Below are positions 15,852-24,210 of a stretch of 64,000 nucleotides of DNA, piece by piece. A program made the translations under genes and the position numbers. Numbering within the stretch: position 1 is the first letter of the stretch; each line of letters starts with the position of its first letter. Under the pieces are notes generated by a model. That model saw nothing but the letters and a program-made list of their open reading frames with translations, was not told the origin of the DNA and ran no database searches. This stretch comes from Brevibacterium sediminis (GTDB lineage: Bacteria > Actinomycetota > Actinomycetes > Actinomycetales > Brevibacteriaceae), in assembly GCF_013623905.1 (NCBI RefSeq), contig NZ_JABKDD010000001.1, forward strand, positions 124,001 to 188,000. Reading direction: 5' to 3'.

Positions 15852-17357
15852 ATGTCGAGAATCACCTGCCCCGAACTGAGCACGAAGACCGTCACCGCTG
15901 AGGAGGCGGCCCGCCATATCGACAATGGCCAACGTGTGGCGATGAGCGGCTTCACCGGTTCCGGGTACCCGAAGGCAGTGCCGGGGGCGGTGGCCACACG
16001 TGCTCAGGCCGCCCACGACCGTGGTGAGGACTTCCGGATCGAACTGTGGACGGGAGCATCGACCGCGCCGGAACTCGACGGGGTACTCGCCGAAGCGAAC
16101 GCGGTGAGCAAACGGCTGCCGTTCCAATCCGATCCGGCGATGCGGGCCTCGATCAATTCCGGTGACACCGCGTATGTCGACACTCACCTCAGCCATTCGG
16201 CTCAGCAGGCGTGGTTCGGCTTCTACGGCAACCTCGACGTCGCCGTCGTCGAAGTCGCGGCGATCCTGCCCAACGGTCTGCTGGTTCCCGGCAGTTCCGT
16301 CGGGAACTCGAAGACATGGCTCGACCTGGCCGACAAGGTCATCCTCGAGGTCAACGACTGGCATCCGCGCGGCTACGAAGGCTTCCACGATGTCTACTAC
16401 GGAACCCGGCGTCCGCCCGAGCGGCTGCCGATCCAACTGCTCGAGCCGATGCAGCGCATCGGTGACCCCTATCTGCGTGTCGACCCGGCGAAGGTCGTCG
16501 CCGTGGTGGAGACGAACGCTCCGGACCGGAACCTGCCGTTCAAACCTGCCGACGAGGACTCGAAGGAGATTGCCGGCCACCTCGTTGATTTCCTCCGCCA
16601 TGAGATCGCCGCAGATCGGCTGCCGCCGGAGCTGCTGCCGCTGCAGTCAGGCGTCGGCAATGTCGCCAATGCGGTGATGGGCAATCTCGCCGACAGCGAG
16701 TTCGCGGGACTGACCGCCTATACGGAAGTCATCCAGGACGGAATGCTCGACCTCATCGACAGCGGAAAGCTCACCTCGGTGTCGGCGACGGCGTTCTCAC
16801 TCTCGGCCGAACGGGCAGCGGACTTCAATGACCGGATCGAGTCGTACAAGGGCAGGATCCTGCTGCGCACCCAGGAGATGTCGAACCACCCAGAAGCCAT
16901 CCGCCGACTCGGCATCATCGCCATCAACGGAATGGTCGAGGCCGATATCTACGGCAACGTCAACTCCACGCATGTGACCGGTTCGTCGATCATCAACGGC
17001 ATCGGCGGCTCCGGTGACTTCGCCCGCAACGCCTACCTCAACTTCTTCGTGTCGAATTCGCAGGCCAAAGCGGGAGCGATCTCTGCGATCGTGCCGTTCG
17101 CCAGCCATATCGACCACACCGAACACGACACTCAGATCTTGGTCACCGAACGGGGCCTGGCCGATCTGCGCGGACTGCCGCCGGTGGCCAGGGCACGGAA
17201 GATCATCGACAACTGCGCCCACCCGGACTACCGGGACCGTCTCACCGACTACCTCGAACGTGCGATCGCGGCGAACCCGACCGGTCGGCATACCCCGCAC
17301 ATCCTCGCCGAGGCTCTGTCCTGGCACGAGAAGTTCATCACGACCGGGCACATGTGA
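15852..17357 (+). CDS. Succinyl-CoA:acetate CoA-transferase / acetyl-CoA hydrolase family
   Basis: A 501-residue class I CoA-transferase of the AarC/Cat1/Ach1 type, transferring CoA between acetyl-, propionyl- and succinyl-CoA. The catalytic glutamate is expected in MVEADIYGNVNSTHV (around residue 360), followed by the family hallmark GIGGSGDFARNAYLN. N-terminal GSGYPK loop and the region NAVMGNLADSEF are also family-like. Start is ATG at 15852 (MSRITCPEL); the reading frame stays open upstream inside the MFS gene but that part is not coding. It probably supports growth on short-chain or dicarboxylic acids together with the carrier genes on both sides. Confidence 0.9.
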   Translation: MSRITCPELSTKTVTAEEAARHIDNGQRVAMSGFTGSGYPKAVPGAVATRAQAAHDRGEDFRIELWTGASTAPELDGVLAEANAVSKRLPFQSDPAMRASINSGDTAYVDTHLSHSAQQAWFGFYGNLDVAVVEVAAILPNGLLVPGSSVGNSKTWLDLADKVILEVNDWHPRGYEGFHDVYYGTRRPPERLPIQLLEPMQRIGDPYLRVDPAKVVAVVETNAPDRNLPFKPADEDSKEIAGHLVDFLRHEIAADRLPPELLPLQSGVGNVANAVMGNLADSEFAGLTAYTEVIQDGMLDLIDSGKLTSVSATAFSLSAERAADFNDRIESYKGRILLRTQEMSNHPEAIRRLGIIAINGMVEADIYGNVNSTHVTGSSIINGIGGSGDFARNAYLNFFVSNSQAKAGAISAIVPFASHIDHTEHDTQILVTERGLADLRGLPPVARARKIIDNCAHPDYRDRLTDYLERAIAANPTGRHTPHILAEALSWHEKFITTGHM

Positions 17358-17363
17358 GCGGCA

Positions 17364-17381
17364 GCGGGGCCCCGACCCCGC
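17364..17381 (+). terminator. Hairpin between converging CoA-transferase and MatC-like genes
   Basis: GCGGGG (17364-17369) and CCCCGC (17376-17381) form a 6-bp all-GC stem, with possible outer pairing of GCGGC and GCCGC. It sits 7 bases after the CoA-transferase stop and 5 bases from the end of the convergent gene, so it could end both transcripts. No U-tract follows. Confidence 0.4.
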
Positions 17382-17385
17382 CGGT

Positions 17386-18651
17386 TCAGCCGCTTATCAC
17401 GGTCGGCACCGCGGCGACCACCCAGGCGAGTCCTGGCCCGATGAGGCACATGAGGCCGGCGTAGCCGATCATCTGTCTGTAGTAGCGGTCGCGGATGCTC
17501 GGATGGACATTGGCCAGGAGCATCGCGCCGTTGGTCGAGAACGGACTGATGTCGACGATGGTCGCGGCGATCGCCAGCGCCGCGACGAACCCTCCGACAT
17601 GCACGTCGCCCGACTCGAGGAACGGCACCGCCAGGGCGATGACGACACCGATGATCGCTAAGGACGACGCCAGCGCGGAGATCAGGCCGGACATGTAGAA
17701 CAGCAGCAGCGCCGCCAGCAGGGGGACGCCGATCGCTGAGATGCCGGCCGAGACCCATTCGACGGTTCCGGCCTCCTGCAGCACGGCGATGTAGGTGAGC
17801 ACTCCGCAGATGAGGATGACGATCGACCATGAGACCTTCGACAGCGCGGCCTTGCCTGCGGCCGGGTCGATGGCGGCGAGCACTACCGAGATCGTGATGG
17901 TCACCAGGCCCACATCCCAGCTGAAGATGATCACGGACAGCGCCATCGCGATGAGCCCGATCAGGGTCGGGATCTGAGAGCGTGTGAGACGGATGGTCGT
18001 TCCGCCGTCGGATTCGGACCCTGGGTGGGGGTGAGCCCCATCTGCCTCCGCGCGCAGTCCTGGCCGGCGACGGAGGACGAACCAGACAACGACCGCGAAG
18101 ACGGTATTGAAGATGAACGGGGCGAGGAACAAGGTCAGCGGCGCAGGGGTGAGGCCGTTCTTCGTCAGATAGTCGTTGATGAAGATGCCGTAGACGCTGA
18201 TGGGCGAGAACGCGCCGGCCAGGGCGCCGTGGACGACGAGCAGACCGACCATGAACTGATTGATCCCATGACGCCGCGCGAACGACAGTGCCAGCGGCGC
18301 GATGATGGCCACGGCGAAGAGCGCCCCGAGCGAGATGAGGACAGCTGTCAGCGCGAAGAAGATCCAGGGCATGAGTCCGATGCGCCCGCCGACGAGCTTC
18401 ACGCACCAGCGGACGATCACTTCGATCGCGCCGTTGTTCTGGGCGAAGCCGAAGAGGTAGGTCAGGCCGACGAGCGTAAGGAAGAGGTCGACGGGAAATC
18501 CTGCGAGGAACTCTTCGGGCATCTGGTGCAGGACGAGGCCGCCGACGCCCGCGGCCGCGATGAAGCCGAGCAGGCCCATATTGATGTCCCGCCAGGTTCC
18601 GATGACGAACATCAGTCCGAGGACGATTACGCAGATCAGTTCTGCACTCAT
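17386..18651 (-). CDS. MatC-like dicarboxylate carrier (SLC13/ion-transporter superfamily)
   Basis: A 421-residue permease with about 11-12 helices. The N-terminal 150 residues resemble the MatC dicarboxylate carrier N-terminal domain: GLLGFIAAAGVGGLVL, FPVDLFLTLVGLTYLFGFAQNNG and the conserved GALAGAFSPISVYGI. Members carry malonate, succinate or other C4-dicarboxylates. The start is the ATG at 18651 because GAAGGAG lies 8 bases upstream; an earlier in-frame start is rejected. It is convergent with the CoA-transferase gene, so it has its own promoter in the 300-base divergent region shared with the NTF2-like gene. Confidence 0.82.
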   Translation of the reverse strand: MSAELICVIVLGLMFVIGTWRDINMGLLGFIAAAGVGGLVLHQMPEEFLAGFPVDLFLTLVGLTYLFGFAQNNGAIEVIVRWCVKLVGGRIGLMPWIFFALTAVLISLGALFAVAIIAPLALSFARRHGINQFMVGLLVVHGALAGAFSPISVYGIFINDYLTKNGLTPAPLTLFLAPFIFNTVFAVVVWFVLRRRPGLRAEADGAHPHPGSESDGGTTIRLTRSQIPTLIGLIAMALSVIIFSWDVGLVTITISVVLAAIDPAAGKAALSKVSWSIVILICGVLTYIAVLQEAGTVEWVSAGISAIGVPLLAALLLFYMSGLISALASSLAIIGVVIALAVPFLESGDVHVGGFVAALAIAATIVDISPFSTNGAMLLANVHPSIRDRYYRQMIGYAGLMCLIGPGLAWVVAAVPTVISG

Positions 18652-18962
18652 GGGTTCAGCTTCTCCTTCGAACGTCAGCCGCGGAATGTCCGGCGGCACA
18701 TGGGCATGCGACTCAAATTAATGCATGTCACCTGGTGCGATCAGGTCCATTCGGCATATGAACTCACAGCGACGTTCAGCGGAAGGACTCAGTTGCCGAT
18801 TCGCCGCTTCGTATAACTGAGGGCAGAATTCGTCCATCGCGGATAGTGCGGACGATCACAGACTCGTTAGTGTGTCATTCAGCTTCATCGGGCCGCACGA
18901 GAGTCGTCTGGACTCAGCGCGGCATCCTCCGTTTCTCAGTCTGCGAAAGGTCGCCGTCGATC
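18652..18962. other. Divergent intergenic region (311 bp)
   Basis: No coding sequence. It must hold promoters for the MatC-like gene (left) and the NTF2-like/NCS1 pair (right). One dyad, ACCTG-N7-CAGGT (18730-18746), is the clearest possible regulator site; it lies about 80 bases upstream of the MatC-like start. No convincing -35/-10 pairs, terminator or riboswitch could be called. Confidence 0.5.
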
Positions 18963-19442
18963 ATGAACGAATCCACACCGGAGCCCAGCGAATCCGATGT
19001 GCTCACGGCCGCCTCGGCGATCGTCGATGCCTTCGCCGCCACGGACACTCAGTCGTATTTCTCCCGATTCGCCGAGGACGCCTCGTTCGTCTTCCACCCC
19101 GAAGCGCGACGCCTGAACACTCGTGCGGAATATGAAAGGGAGTGGGCTTCGTGGTTGGCCGACGGCTTGTCAGTGGCCGCCTGCGCCTCATCGGACCAGC
19201 TCGTCCAGACCTTCCCCGGCGGAGCCGTGTTCTCCCACACCGTTGATACGACCGTGAACACCGCAGACGGGCGGGAATCATACCGGGAACGCGAATCGAT
19301 CGTCTTCCGCCGCCTCGGTGACGGTGAACTCATCGCCATCCACGAACACCTCTCCACGGTCCCGGACCCTGCCGACGGCTCGTCGGCGGCTGGTCCCAGT
19401 GCCGCCGAAAACAAGCCCGGCGCCGAGGAGGGCGCGCAGTGA
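18963..19442 (+). CDS. SnoaL/NTF2-like protein translationally coupled to an NCS1 permease
   Basis: A 159-residue protein with a cone-shaped NTF2/SnoaL-like fold. It has the usual helix and sheet pattern: DVLTAASAIVDAFAATDTQSY, FVFHPEARRLNTRAEY, GAVFSHTVDTTV and a final FRRLGDGELIAIHEHLS strand, then a low-complexity Ala/Gly/Glu tail. Such proteins bind or isomerise small metabolites; some (AtzH-like) are encoded beside amidase or permease genes in nitrogen-compound pathways. Its TGA overlaps the GTG start of the NCS1 permease by 4 bases, so the two are coupled and probably act on the same compound. The substrate is unknown. Start chosen at the ATG of MNESTPEP. Confidence 0.72.
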   Translation: MNESTPEPSESDVLTAASAIVDAFAATDTQSYFSRFAEDASFVFHPEARRLNTRAEYEREWASWLADGLSVAACASSDQLVQTFPGGAVFSHTVDTTVNTADGRESYRERESIVFRRLGDGELIAIHEHLSTVPDPADGSSAAGPSAAENKPGAEEGAQ

Positions 19443-20812
19443 ACTGGTACCGCCGTTTGGAACAGCGATTGGAATCCGGCCACGATTCCGGAGTCATCCG
19501 CGGAACCCTGAGCGGGGGACGGATGTTCATGATCTGGCTGGCCGCGAACCTAGTCGTCACGACCCTGTTGACCGGAACCCTGTTCGTCCCCGGCGTCGAC
19601 TTCACCACAGCGGTCATCGTCATCATCGTCGGCACGCTCATCGGCACCATCGTGCTCACGCTCATCGGCAACATCGGCACCCGCACGGGCCTGGCGACCA
19701 TGGCCATCACCCGCGGTGCCTTCGGCGCCAAGGGCAGCTTCCTGCCGGTCGCCGCCAACGTCATCATCCTCATGGGATGGAGCTGGGTGCAGGCCATGTT
19801 GGCGGGAATCAGCGTCAACTACGTCGTCGCCCAGACGACGGGATTCTCCAACCCGATACTCTTCTCCGTGCTCTGCCAGGCGCTCGTCGTCGGACTGGCG
19901 ATCCTCGGCCACGAAGGGATCGAGAAGGCCGAACCCTGGTTCGCTCTTCTCATCCTGCTGGTCATGGCCTATGTCTTCGTCATCGCGTTCACGGGACACT
20001 CACCCGGAGAATACGCAGGAATCGAGAGCCTGCCGGAGCTCGAGTTCACTCCGGTCCTCGCACTCGATATCGTCATCTCCACAGCCGTCTCCTGGACCGT
20101 GCTCTCCGGCGACCTCAACCGTTTGGCCGGGACTCAGAAGGCCGGAATCGTCGGATCGGGTCTGGGCTACCTGACCTCGACCGTGCTGGCGATGCTGCTG
20201 GGTCTCACCGCGTTCAGCTTCATCCTGCTCGACGGGGGAGACCCGGCCGAATTCGACCCGACGGCCCTAGCCGCGGAATTCGGATGGGCGCTGGCCATCG
20301 TCATCTTCCTCTCCGTCATGGCCACGAACACGATGGTTGTCTACGGAATGGTCAACTCCGTCGTCGGCGCACAGAGCAGGACGAAGCTGAAGTTCCTGCC
20401 GACGGCCCTCATCCTCGGCGCGATCTCGATCATCGGATCGACCTGGCTGGCCCTGCTCGATCAGTACACCGACTTCCTCACGATGATCGGGGCGTTCTTC
20501 GTCCCCGTCTTCGCCATCCTCATCGTCGACTACTACATCATCAAACGCGGTGCCTACTCACCCGACATCCTCAAGGACTCCGGCGGCCTCTACTCCTACA
20601 CCCGCGGAGTCAACTGGGTGGCCGTCGGGGTGTGGGTCCTCGGGGCGTTGGCGTCCTATGTGCTCACCTACGCCTATCCCAGCCCGATCGGAGCGACGAT
20701 CCCGTCCTTCGCCATCTCCTTCGTGCTCTACCTCGTGCTGTCCTGGGGCAGCCGAGCGAAGTTCGCGGGAACTCGGCATGCGCACCTGGCCGACGGGATC
20801 CGCGGAAGCTGA
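19439..20812 (+). CDS. NCS1-family nucleobase/cation symporter (cytosine permease-like)
   Basis: A 457-residue transporter with about 12 helices, of the purine-cytosine permease (CodB-like) group. Typical features are the early segment NIGTRTGLATMAITRGAFG, with the NCS1 RxxFG loop, then GWSWVQAMLAGISVNYV and the late YYIIKRGAYSPDILK loop. Start is a GTG that shares the GTGA with the preceding gene's stop. Likely imports a nucleobase or related heterocycle with a cation. No deaminase is adjacent, so cytosine itself is not certain. A possible terminator hairpin follows. Confidence 0.85.
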   Translation: MNWYRRLEQRLESGHDSGVIRGTLSGGRMFMIWLAANLVVTTLLTGTLFVPGVDFTTAVIVIIVGTLIGTIVLTLIGNIGTRTGLATMAITRGAFGAKGSFLPVAANVIILMGWSWVQAMLAGISVNYVVAQTTGFSNPILFSVLCQALVVGLAILGHEGIEKAEPWFALLILLVMAYVFVIAFTGHSPGEYAGIESLPELEFTPVLALDIVISTAVSWTVLSGDLNRLAGTQKAGIVGSGLGYLTSTVLAMLLGLTAFSFILLDGGDPAEFDPTALAAEFGWALAIVIFLSVMATNTMVVYGMVNSVVGAQSRTKLKFLPTALILGAISIIGSTWLALLDQYTDFLTMIGAFFVPVFAILIVDYYIIKRGAYSPDILKDSGGLYSYTRGVNWVAVGVWVLGALASYVLTYAYPSPIGATIPSFAISFVLYLVLSWGSRAKFAGTRHAHLADGIRGS

Positions 20813-20818
20813 ACGGGG

Positions 20819-20843
20819 AGTTCTCGGTTCCGGGCCGGGAACT
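20819..20843 (+). terminator. Possible terminator after the NCS1 permease gene
   Basis: AGTTCTCGG (20819-20827) pairs with CCGGGAACT (20835-20843) around a 7-base loop; one of the nine pairs is T-G (U-G in RNA). It starts 7 bases after the permease stop. There is no U-tract, so termination is likely but not certain. Confidence 0.45.
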
Positions 20844-20927
20844 GACCACTATGTGCCGTTCACAGTTGATGAAGCAGCACAGGCGCTATGATCGCAACGG
20901 TCGGCCGGAATCACAGAAGGGAACCGG

Positions 20928-22238
20928 GTGTCTGTGATGGTAGTCTTCGACAGGTTCATGCCCCCGAACCGTCGACTCAACCCCGAGGCGCTGGCCTGGG
21001 TCGCGGTGATCGTGCTTGCCATCGTCATGCTCGCGGTGGAATCGTCGATCGCCGTCTCGGTCAACGAGGCCCCCGTCGCATTGGCCTTCGTGGTCACCAT
21101 CGTCCATGTCGGGTCCATGCCGCTGTCCATGCTGCGACCGCTCTTCGGAACGATCATGTCGATCGCCGCCTGCACTGTGCTGCCGCTGCTGGGGCCGCTC
21201 GTGTCGGGTGTGCCGTGGCCGTGGATGGTTCCGATGATGATCACTCAGATCGTCATCATCCTCATCATCGGCCTCCGCGCCCACTGGGGAGTGGCCCTGG
21301 CCGCACTGCTCGGCAGCATCGCAGGTTCGGCGGCCGCGGTGCTCATCACTCATCTGCTCGTCGCAGACACCCGTACTGACGGTGCCATCGTCAACATCCT
21401 CATCTACTCCTGCATCGCCGGAGGCGTCTACCTCGCCGCGGTCATCATCCAGCAATGGCAGCTCATCCGCTCCCAACTGGTCCAGGAGAAGGAGAACACC
21501 GCGGAGGAGCACTCCAAACGCGTGACCATCGAGGAGAAGGCCCGCATCGCCAGGGAACTCCACGACATCGTCGCCCACAGCATGTCGATCATCAACATCC
21601 AAGCCTCCAGCGCACCGTTCCGCCATGCCGGGATCGACTCAGAAGTGGCCAAAGAGTTCGAAGACATCTCCACCTCAGCCCGCACAGCGCTGACCGAGAT
21701 GCGCGGACTGCTCAGCGTCCTGCGCAACGATGAAGGCGGAGGCGAACTGGCGCCGCAGCCGAAGTTCTCCGAGATCGACCCGCTCATCGAGAAGGCCCGA
21801 CAGGCCGGAGTGCAGGTCACCGTCGAACGCAGCGGCGAACCGATCGACCACCTCATGCGCGACAGCACCGGACTCGCCGGCTACCGCATCATCCAAGAAG
21901 CCCTGAGCAACGCGATCCGCCACGCCCGCAACTCCGCCATCGCCATCCGTATCCGCGGTGGCAGCTCAGCCGTCTGGATCAGCGTCACCAATGACCACGG
22001 CGACGGTCCCGGCGAGGCCGCGAAACACGAGAAGCACAGCCGGCAGGGACTGATCGGCATGCGCGAACGGGCAGCCTCCGTCGGTGGGGAGATCCGCAGC
22101 GGAGCCACTGCCGACGGAGGCTTCGAAGTCGAAGCAGTGCTGCCGCTTTCGCCCCGCGAACGCTCGACCGACGACGGTGAACCGAGCGCCGACACACCGG
22201 GCACGGACACTTCGGCCACGGACAAGGAGACCCCATGA
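20928..22238 (+). CDS. DesK-like sensor histidine kinase
   Basis: A 436-residue NarL-type kinase: four to six membrane helices (about 22-175) with almost no external loops, a coiled linker (QLVQEKENTAEEHSKRV), HisKA_3 with H212 in ARELHDIVAHSMSIINIQ, and HATPase with EALSNAIRHA and GLIGMRERA. The C-terminal 30 residues are acidic and disordered. Lack of an external domain resembles DesK, which senses membrane thickness or fluidity. Start is GTG at 20928, 5 bases after AAGGGAA; an ATG 9 bases later is too far from the SD. A TATGAT (20887-20892) lies upstream. Its stop overlaps the regulator ATG by 4 bases and the desaturase gene follows, supporting a lipid role. Confidence 0.88.
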   Translation: MSVMVVFDRFMPPNRRLNPEALAWVAVIVLAIVMLAVESSIAVSVNEAPVALAFVVTIVHVGSMPLSMLRPLFGTIMSIAACTVLPLLGPLVSGVPWPWMVPMMITQIVIILIIGLRAHWGVALAALLGSIAGSAAAVLITHLLVADTRTDGAIVNILIYSCIAGGVYLAAVIIQQWQLIRSQLVQEKENTAEEHSKRVTIEEKARIARELHDIVAHSMSIINIQASSAPFRHAGIDSEVAKEFEDISTSARTALTEMRGLLSVLRNDEGGGELAPQPKFSEIDPLIEKARQAGVQVTVERSGEPIDHLMRDSTGLAGYRIIQEALSNAIRHARNSAIAIRIRGGSSAVWISVTNDHGDGPGEAAKHEKHSRQGLIGMRERAASVGGEIRSGATADGGFEVEAVLPLSPRERSTDDGEPSADTPGTDTSATDKETP

Positions 22239-22885
22239 TCAGGATCGTCATCGCCGATGACCAAGCGATGGTCCGCGCCGGCTTCGCCGCGCTGCTGAGC
22301 GCTCATGCAGATATCGAGGTCATCGGACAGGCCGAAGACGGTGCACACTGCGTCGAGCTCGTCGCCGACCTTGGCCCCGATATCGTCCTCATGGACGTCC
22401 GAATGCCGCTGATGGACGGAATCGAAGCAACCCGCACGATCGTCGCCGCGAATGCCGAGACCCGGATCATCATGCTCACCACCTTCGACATCGACGACTA
22501 TGTCTTCGATGCCATCCGCGCCGGGGCCAGCGGTTTCCTCCTCAAGGATGCCCCGCCCAGTGAACTCGCCGAGGCGGTCCGCATCGTCGCCGGAGGCGAA
22601 GCGCTCCTGGCACCGAGCGTGACGAAACGGGTCATCGAACACTTCGCCACCGGAGGACAGAAGCCCAACCGCACAGCGCTGCCCGAACTCACCGACCGAG
22701 AACGCGAGATCCTCATCCAAGTCGCCCGCGGAGCGTCCAACACGGAGATCGCGGCGAGTCTGCACATCGCAGTGCAGACCGTGAAGACCCACGTCTCCCG
22801 GATCCTATACAAACTCGATGCCCGAGATCGCGCCCAAGCAGTCATCGCCGCCTACGAATCAGGTCTCATCGTCCCCAACAGCTGA
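22235..22885 (+). CDS. DesR-like NarL-family response regulator
   Basis: A 216-residue regulator. The receiver has IADDQ, D54 in DIVLMDVRMPLMDG, T/Lys switch residues in MLTTFDIDDY and FLLKDAPPSEL. The LuxR DNA-binding domain has ELTDREREILIQVARGASNTE and TVKTHVSRILYKLD. ATGA overlap with the kinase gene means translational coupling. It is immediately upstream of the desaturase gene, whose leader holds a 22-bp palindrome, as expected if this protein controls desaturase expression as DesR does in Bacillus. That regulatory link is inference. Confidence 0.92.
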   Translation: MIRIVIADDQAMVRAGFAALLSAHADIEVIGQAEDGAHCVELVADLGPDIVLMDVRMPLMDGIEATRTIVAANAETRIIMLTTFDIDDYVFDAIRAGASGFLLKDAPPSELAEAVRIVAGGEALLAPSVTKRVIEHFATGGQKPNRTALPELTDREREILIQVARGASNTEIAASLHIAVQTVKTHVSRILYKLDARDRAQAVIAAYESGLIVPNS

Positions 22886-22909
22886 GTTCTGCACCTGTCC
22901 TCACCTCGG

Positions 22910-22931
22910 ACCCCCTACCCGAGTAGGGGGT
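22910..22931. promoter_or_regulatory. 22-bp palindrome upstream of the desaturase gene (candidate response-regulator operator)
   Basis: ACCCCCTAC-CCGA-GTAGGGGGT: 9-bp arms perfectly complementary, with the two central bases (CG) also pairing, so 20 of 22 positions are symmetric. It begins 25 bases after the regulator stop and ends 57 bases before the desaturase ATG. It could also act as an RNA hairpin between the two genes, but lacks a U-tract. Operator for the DesR-like regulator is the preferred reading. Confidence 0.55.
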
Positions 22932-22988
22932 GAAGAACGGCTCCCAGGGGTGACGAAAAACGGCGCGGGCATCCATACGGTGGGAACC

Positions 22989-24164
22989 ATGAACCCGTCT
23001 GACCTCATGACTTCCGAACCGTCTTCCCCAACTGCGACCGAACTGTCGACTCCGGCACCGGATCGGGCCACGCGGGCCGCAGTGCTCGAACGCAGGCGAG
23101 CGAAGAGGGGAACCGCCGAACAGGAATTCACCAGCGACTTCAGCGCGCTGATGGCGCAGGTCAAAGAAGCGGGCCTGCTGGCCAGACGGCCGGGCTGGAA
23201 CACCCTGCGCTTCGTCCTCCTCGGACTCGGCTACGTCGCATCCTTCGCCATGCTCTTCCTCATCGGTGAGAGCTGGTGGCAGATGGCGACCGCAGTCGTC
23301 TTCGGTGCACTGTTCACCCAGACCGCCTATGTCGCCCATGACGCAGCACACCGGCAGATCTTCACCAGCGGAAAAGTGGGGGAGTGGGTGTCGACGATCA
23401 TCGGCAACCTCTTCATCGGACTGAGCTACGGATGGTGGCTGAAGAAGCACAATGCGCTTCACCACGCCAATCCGAACAAGGCCGGAGTCGACGGAGACAT
23501 CGCTCCTGGCGCCCTCGTCTTCACTCCCGAGGATGCACGTGAACGCACAGGCCTGGCCAAATGGTTCGCCGCACGTCAGGGCTGGTTCTTCCTGCCGCTG
23601 CTGACCCTGGCCGGCCTCCAGCTGCACGTCGAATCCGTCAAAGCCATCGTCCGGGGACAGTCGTCGATCAAACGCCGTTGGATCGAAGGCGTCTTCATCG
23701 GAATCCGCCTCATCGGGTTCCCCGCGCTCGCCATCTGGGCGGCAGGTCCTCTCATCGGCAGCGTCTTCTTCCTCGTCCAGCTCGCCGTCTTCGGCGTGCA
23801 TATGGGCGGATCATTCGCCCCCAACCACAAAGGACAGCCGATCGTTCCCAAAGATGTGAAGATCGACTTCCTGCGCCGTCAGACGCTGATGTCACGCAAT
23901 ATCTCCGGCGGTCGCTTCATGGGATTCCTCATGGGCGGTCTGAACTATCAGATCGAACACCACCTGTTCCCCAGCATGCCGAGCGTCAACCTGCACCGGG
24001 TGCAGCCGATGGTCCGCGAATACTGCCGCCAGAAGGACATCACCTACACCGAGACGACTCTGCTCGAGTCCTACAAGATCATCATCGCCTACCTCAACCG
24101 GGTGGGCCTCGGCGAAGCAGACCCCTTCGACTGCCCCGTCACCGCGCAGTTCCGGTCGCGCTGA
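22989..24164 (+). CDS. Membrane fatty acid / acyl-CoA desaturase
   Basis: A 391-residue integral di-iron desaturase. The three histidine boxes are HDAAH (117-121), HNALHH (154-159) and QIEHHLFP (around 320-327), giving the eight His needed for the di-iron site. Four membrane helices are seen in pairs (about 75-115 and 230-270). An N-terminal 60-residue hydrophilic tail is Thr/Ser/Pro and Arg-rich. Members introduce a double bond, commonly delta-9, in acyl chains to fluidise the membrane, using ferredoxin or similar donors. Start at the ATG of MNPSDLM; upstream in-frame sequence overlaps the palindrome and regulator gene and is not coding. Probably regulated by the adjacent DesK/DesR-like pair. 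Confidence 0.92.
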   Translation: MNPSDLMTSEPSSPTATELSTPAPDRATRAAVLERRRAKRGTAEQEFTSDFSALMAQVKEAGLLARRPGWNTLRFVLLGLGYVASFAMLFLIGESWWQMATAVVFGALFTQTAYVAHDAAHRQIFTSGKVGEWVSTIIGNLFIGLSYGWWLKKHNALHHANPNKAGVDGDIAPGALVFTPEDARERTGLAKWFAARQGWFFLPLLTLAGLQLHVESVKAIVRGQSSIKRRWIEGVFIGIRLIGFPALAIWAAGPLIGSVFFLVQLAVFGVHMGGSFAPNHKGQPIVPKDVKIDFLRRQTLMSRNISGGRFMGFLMGGLNYQIEHHLFPSMPSVNLHRVQPMVREYCRQKDITYTETTLLESYKIIIAYLNRVGLGEADPFDCPVTAQFRSR

Positions 24165-24210
24165 CCGGCGGGCCTTATTCGGTTCGCACCGAGGGACCGT
24201 CGGGGGAAAC

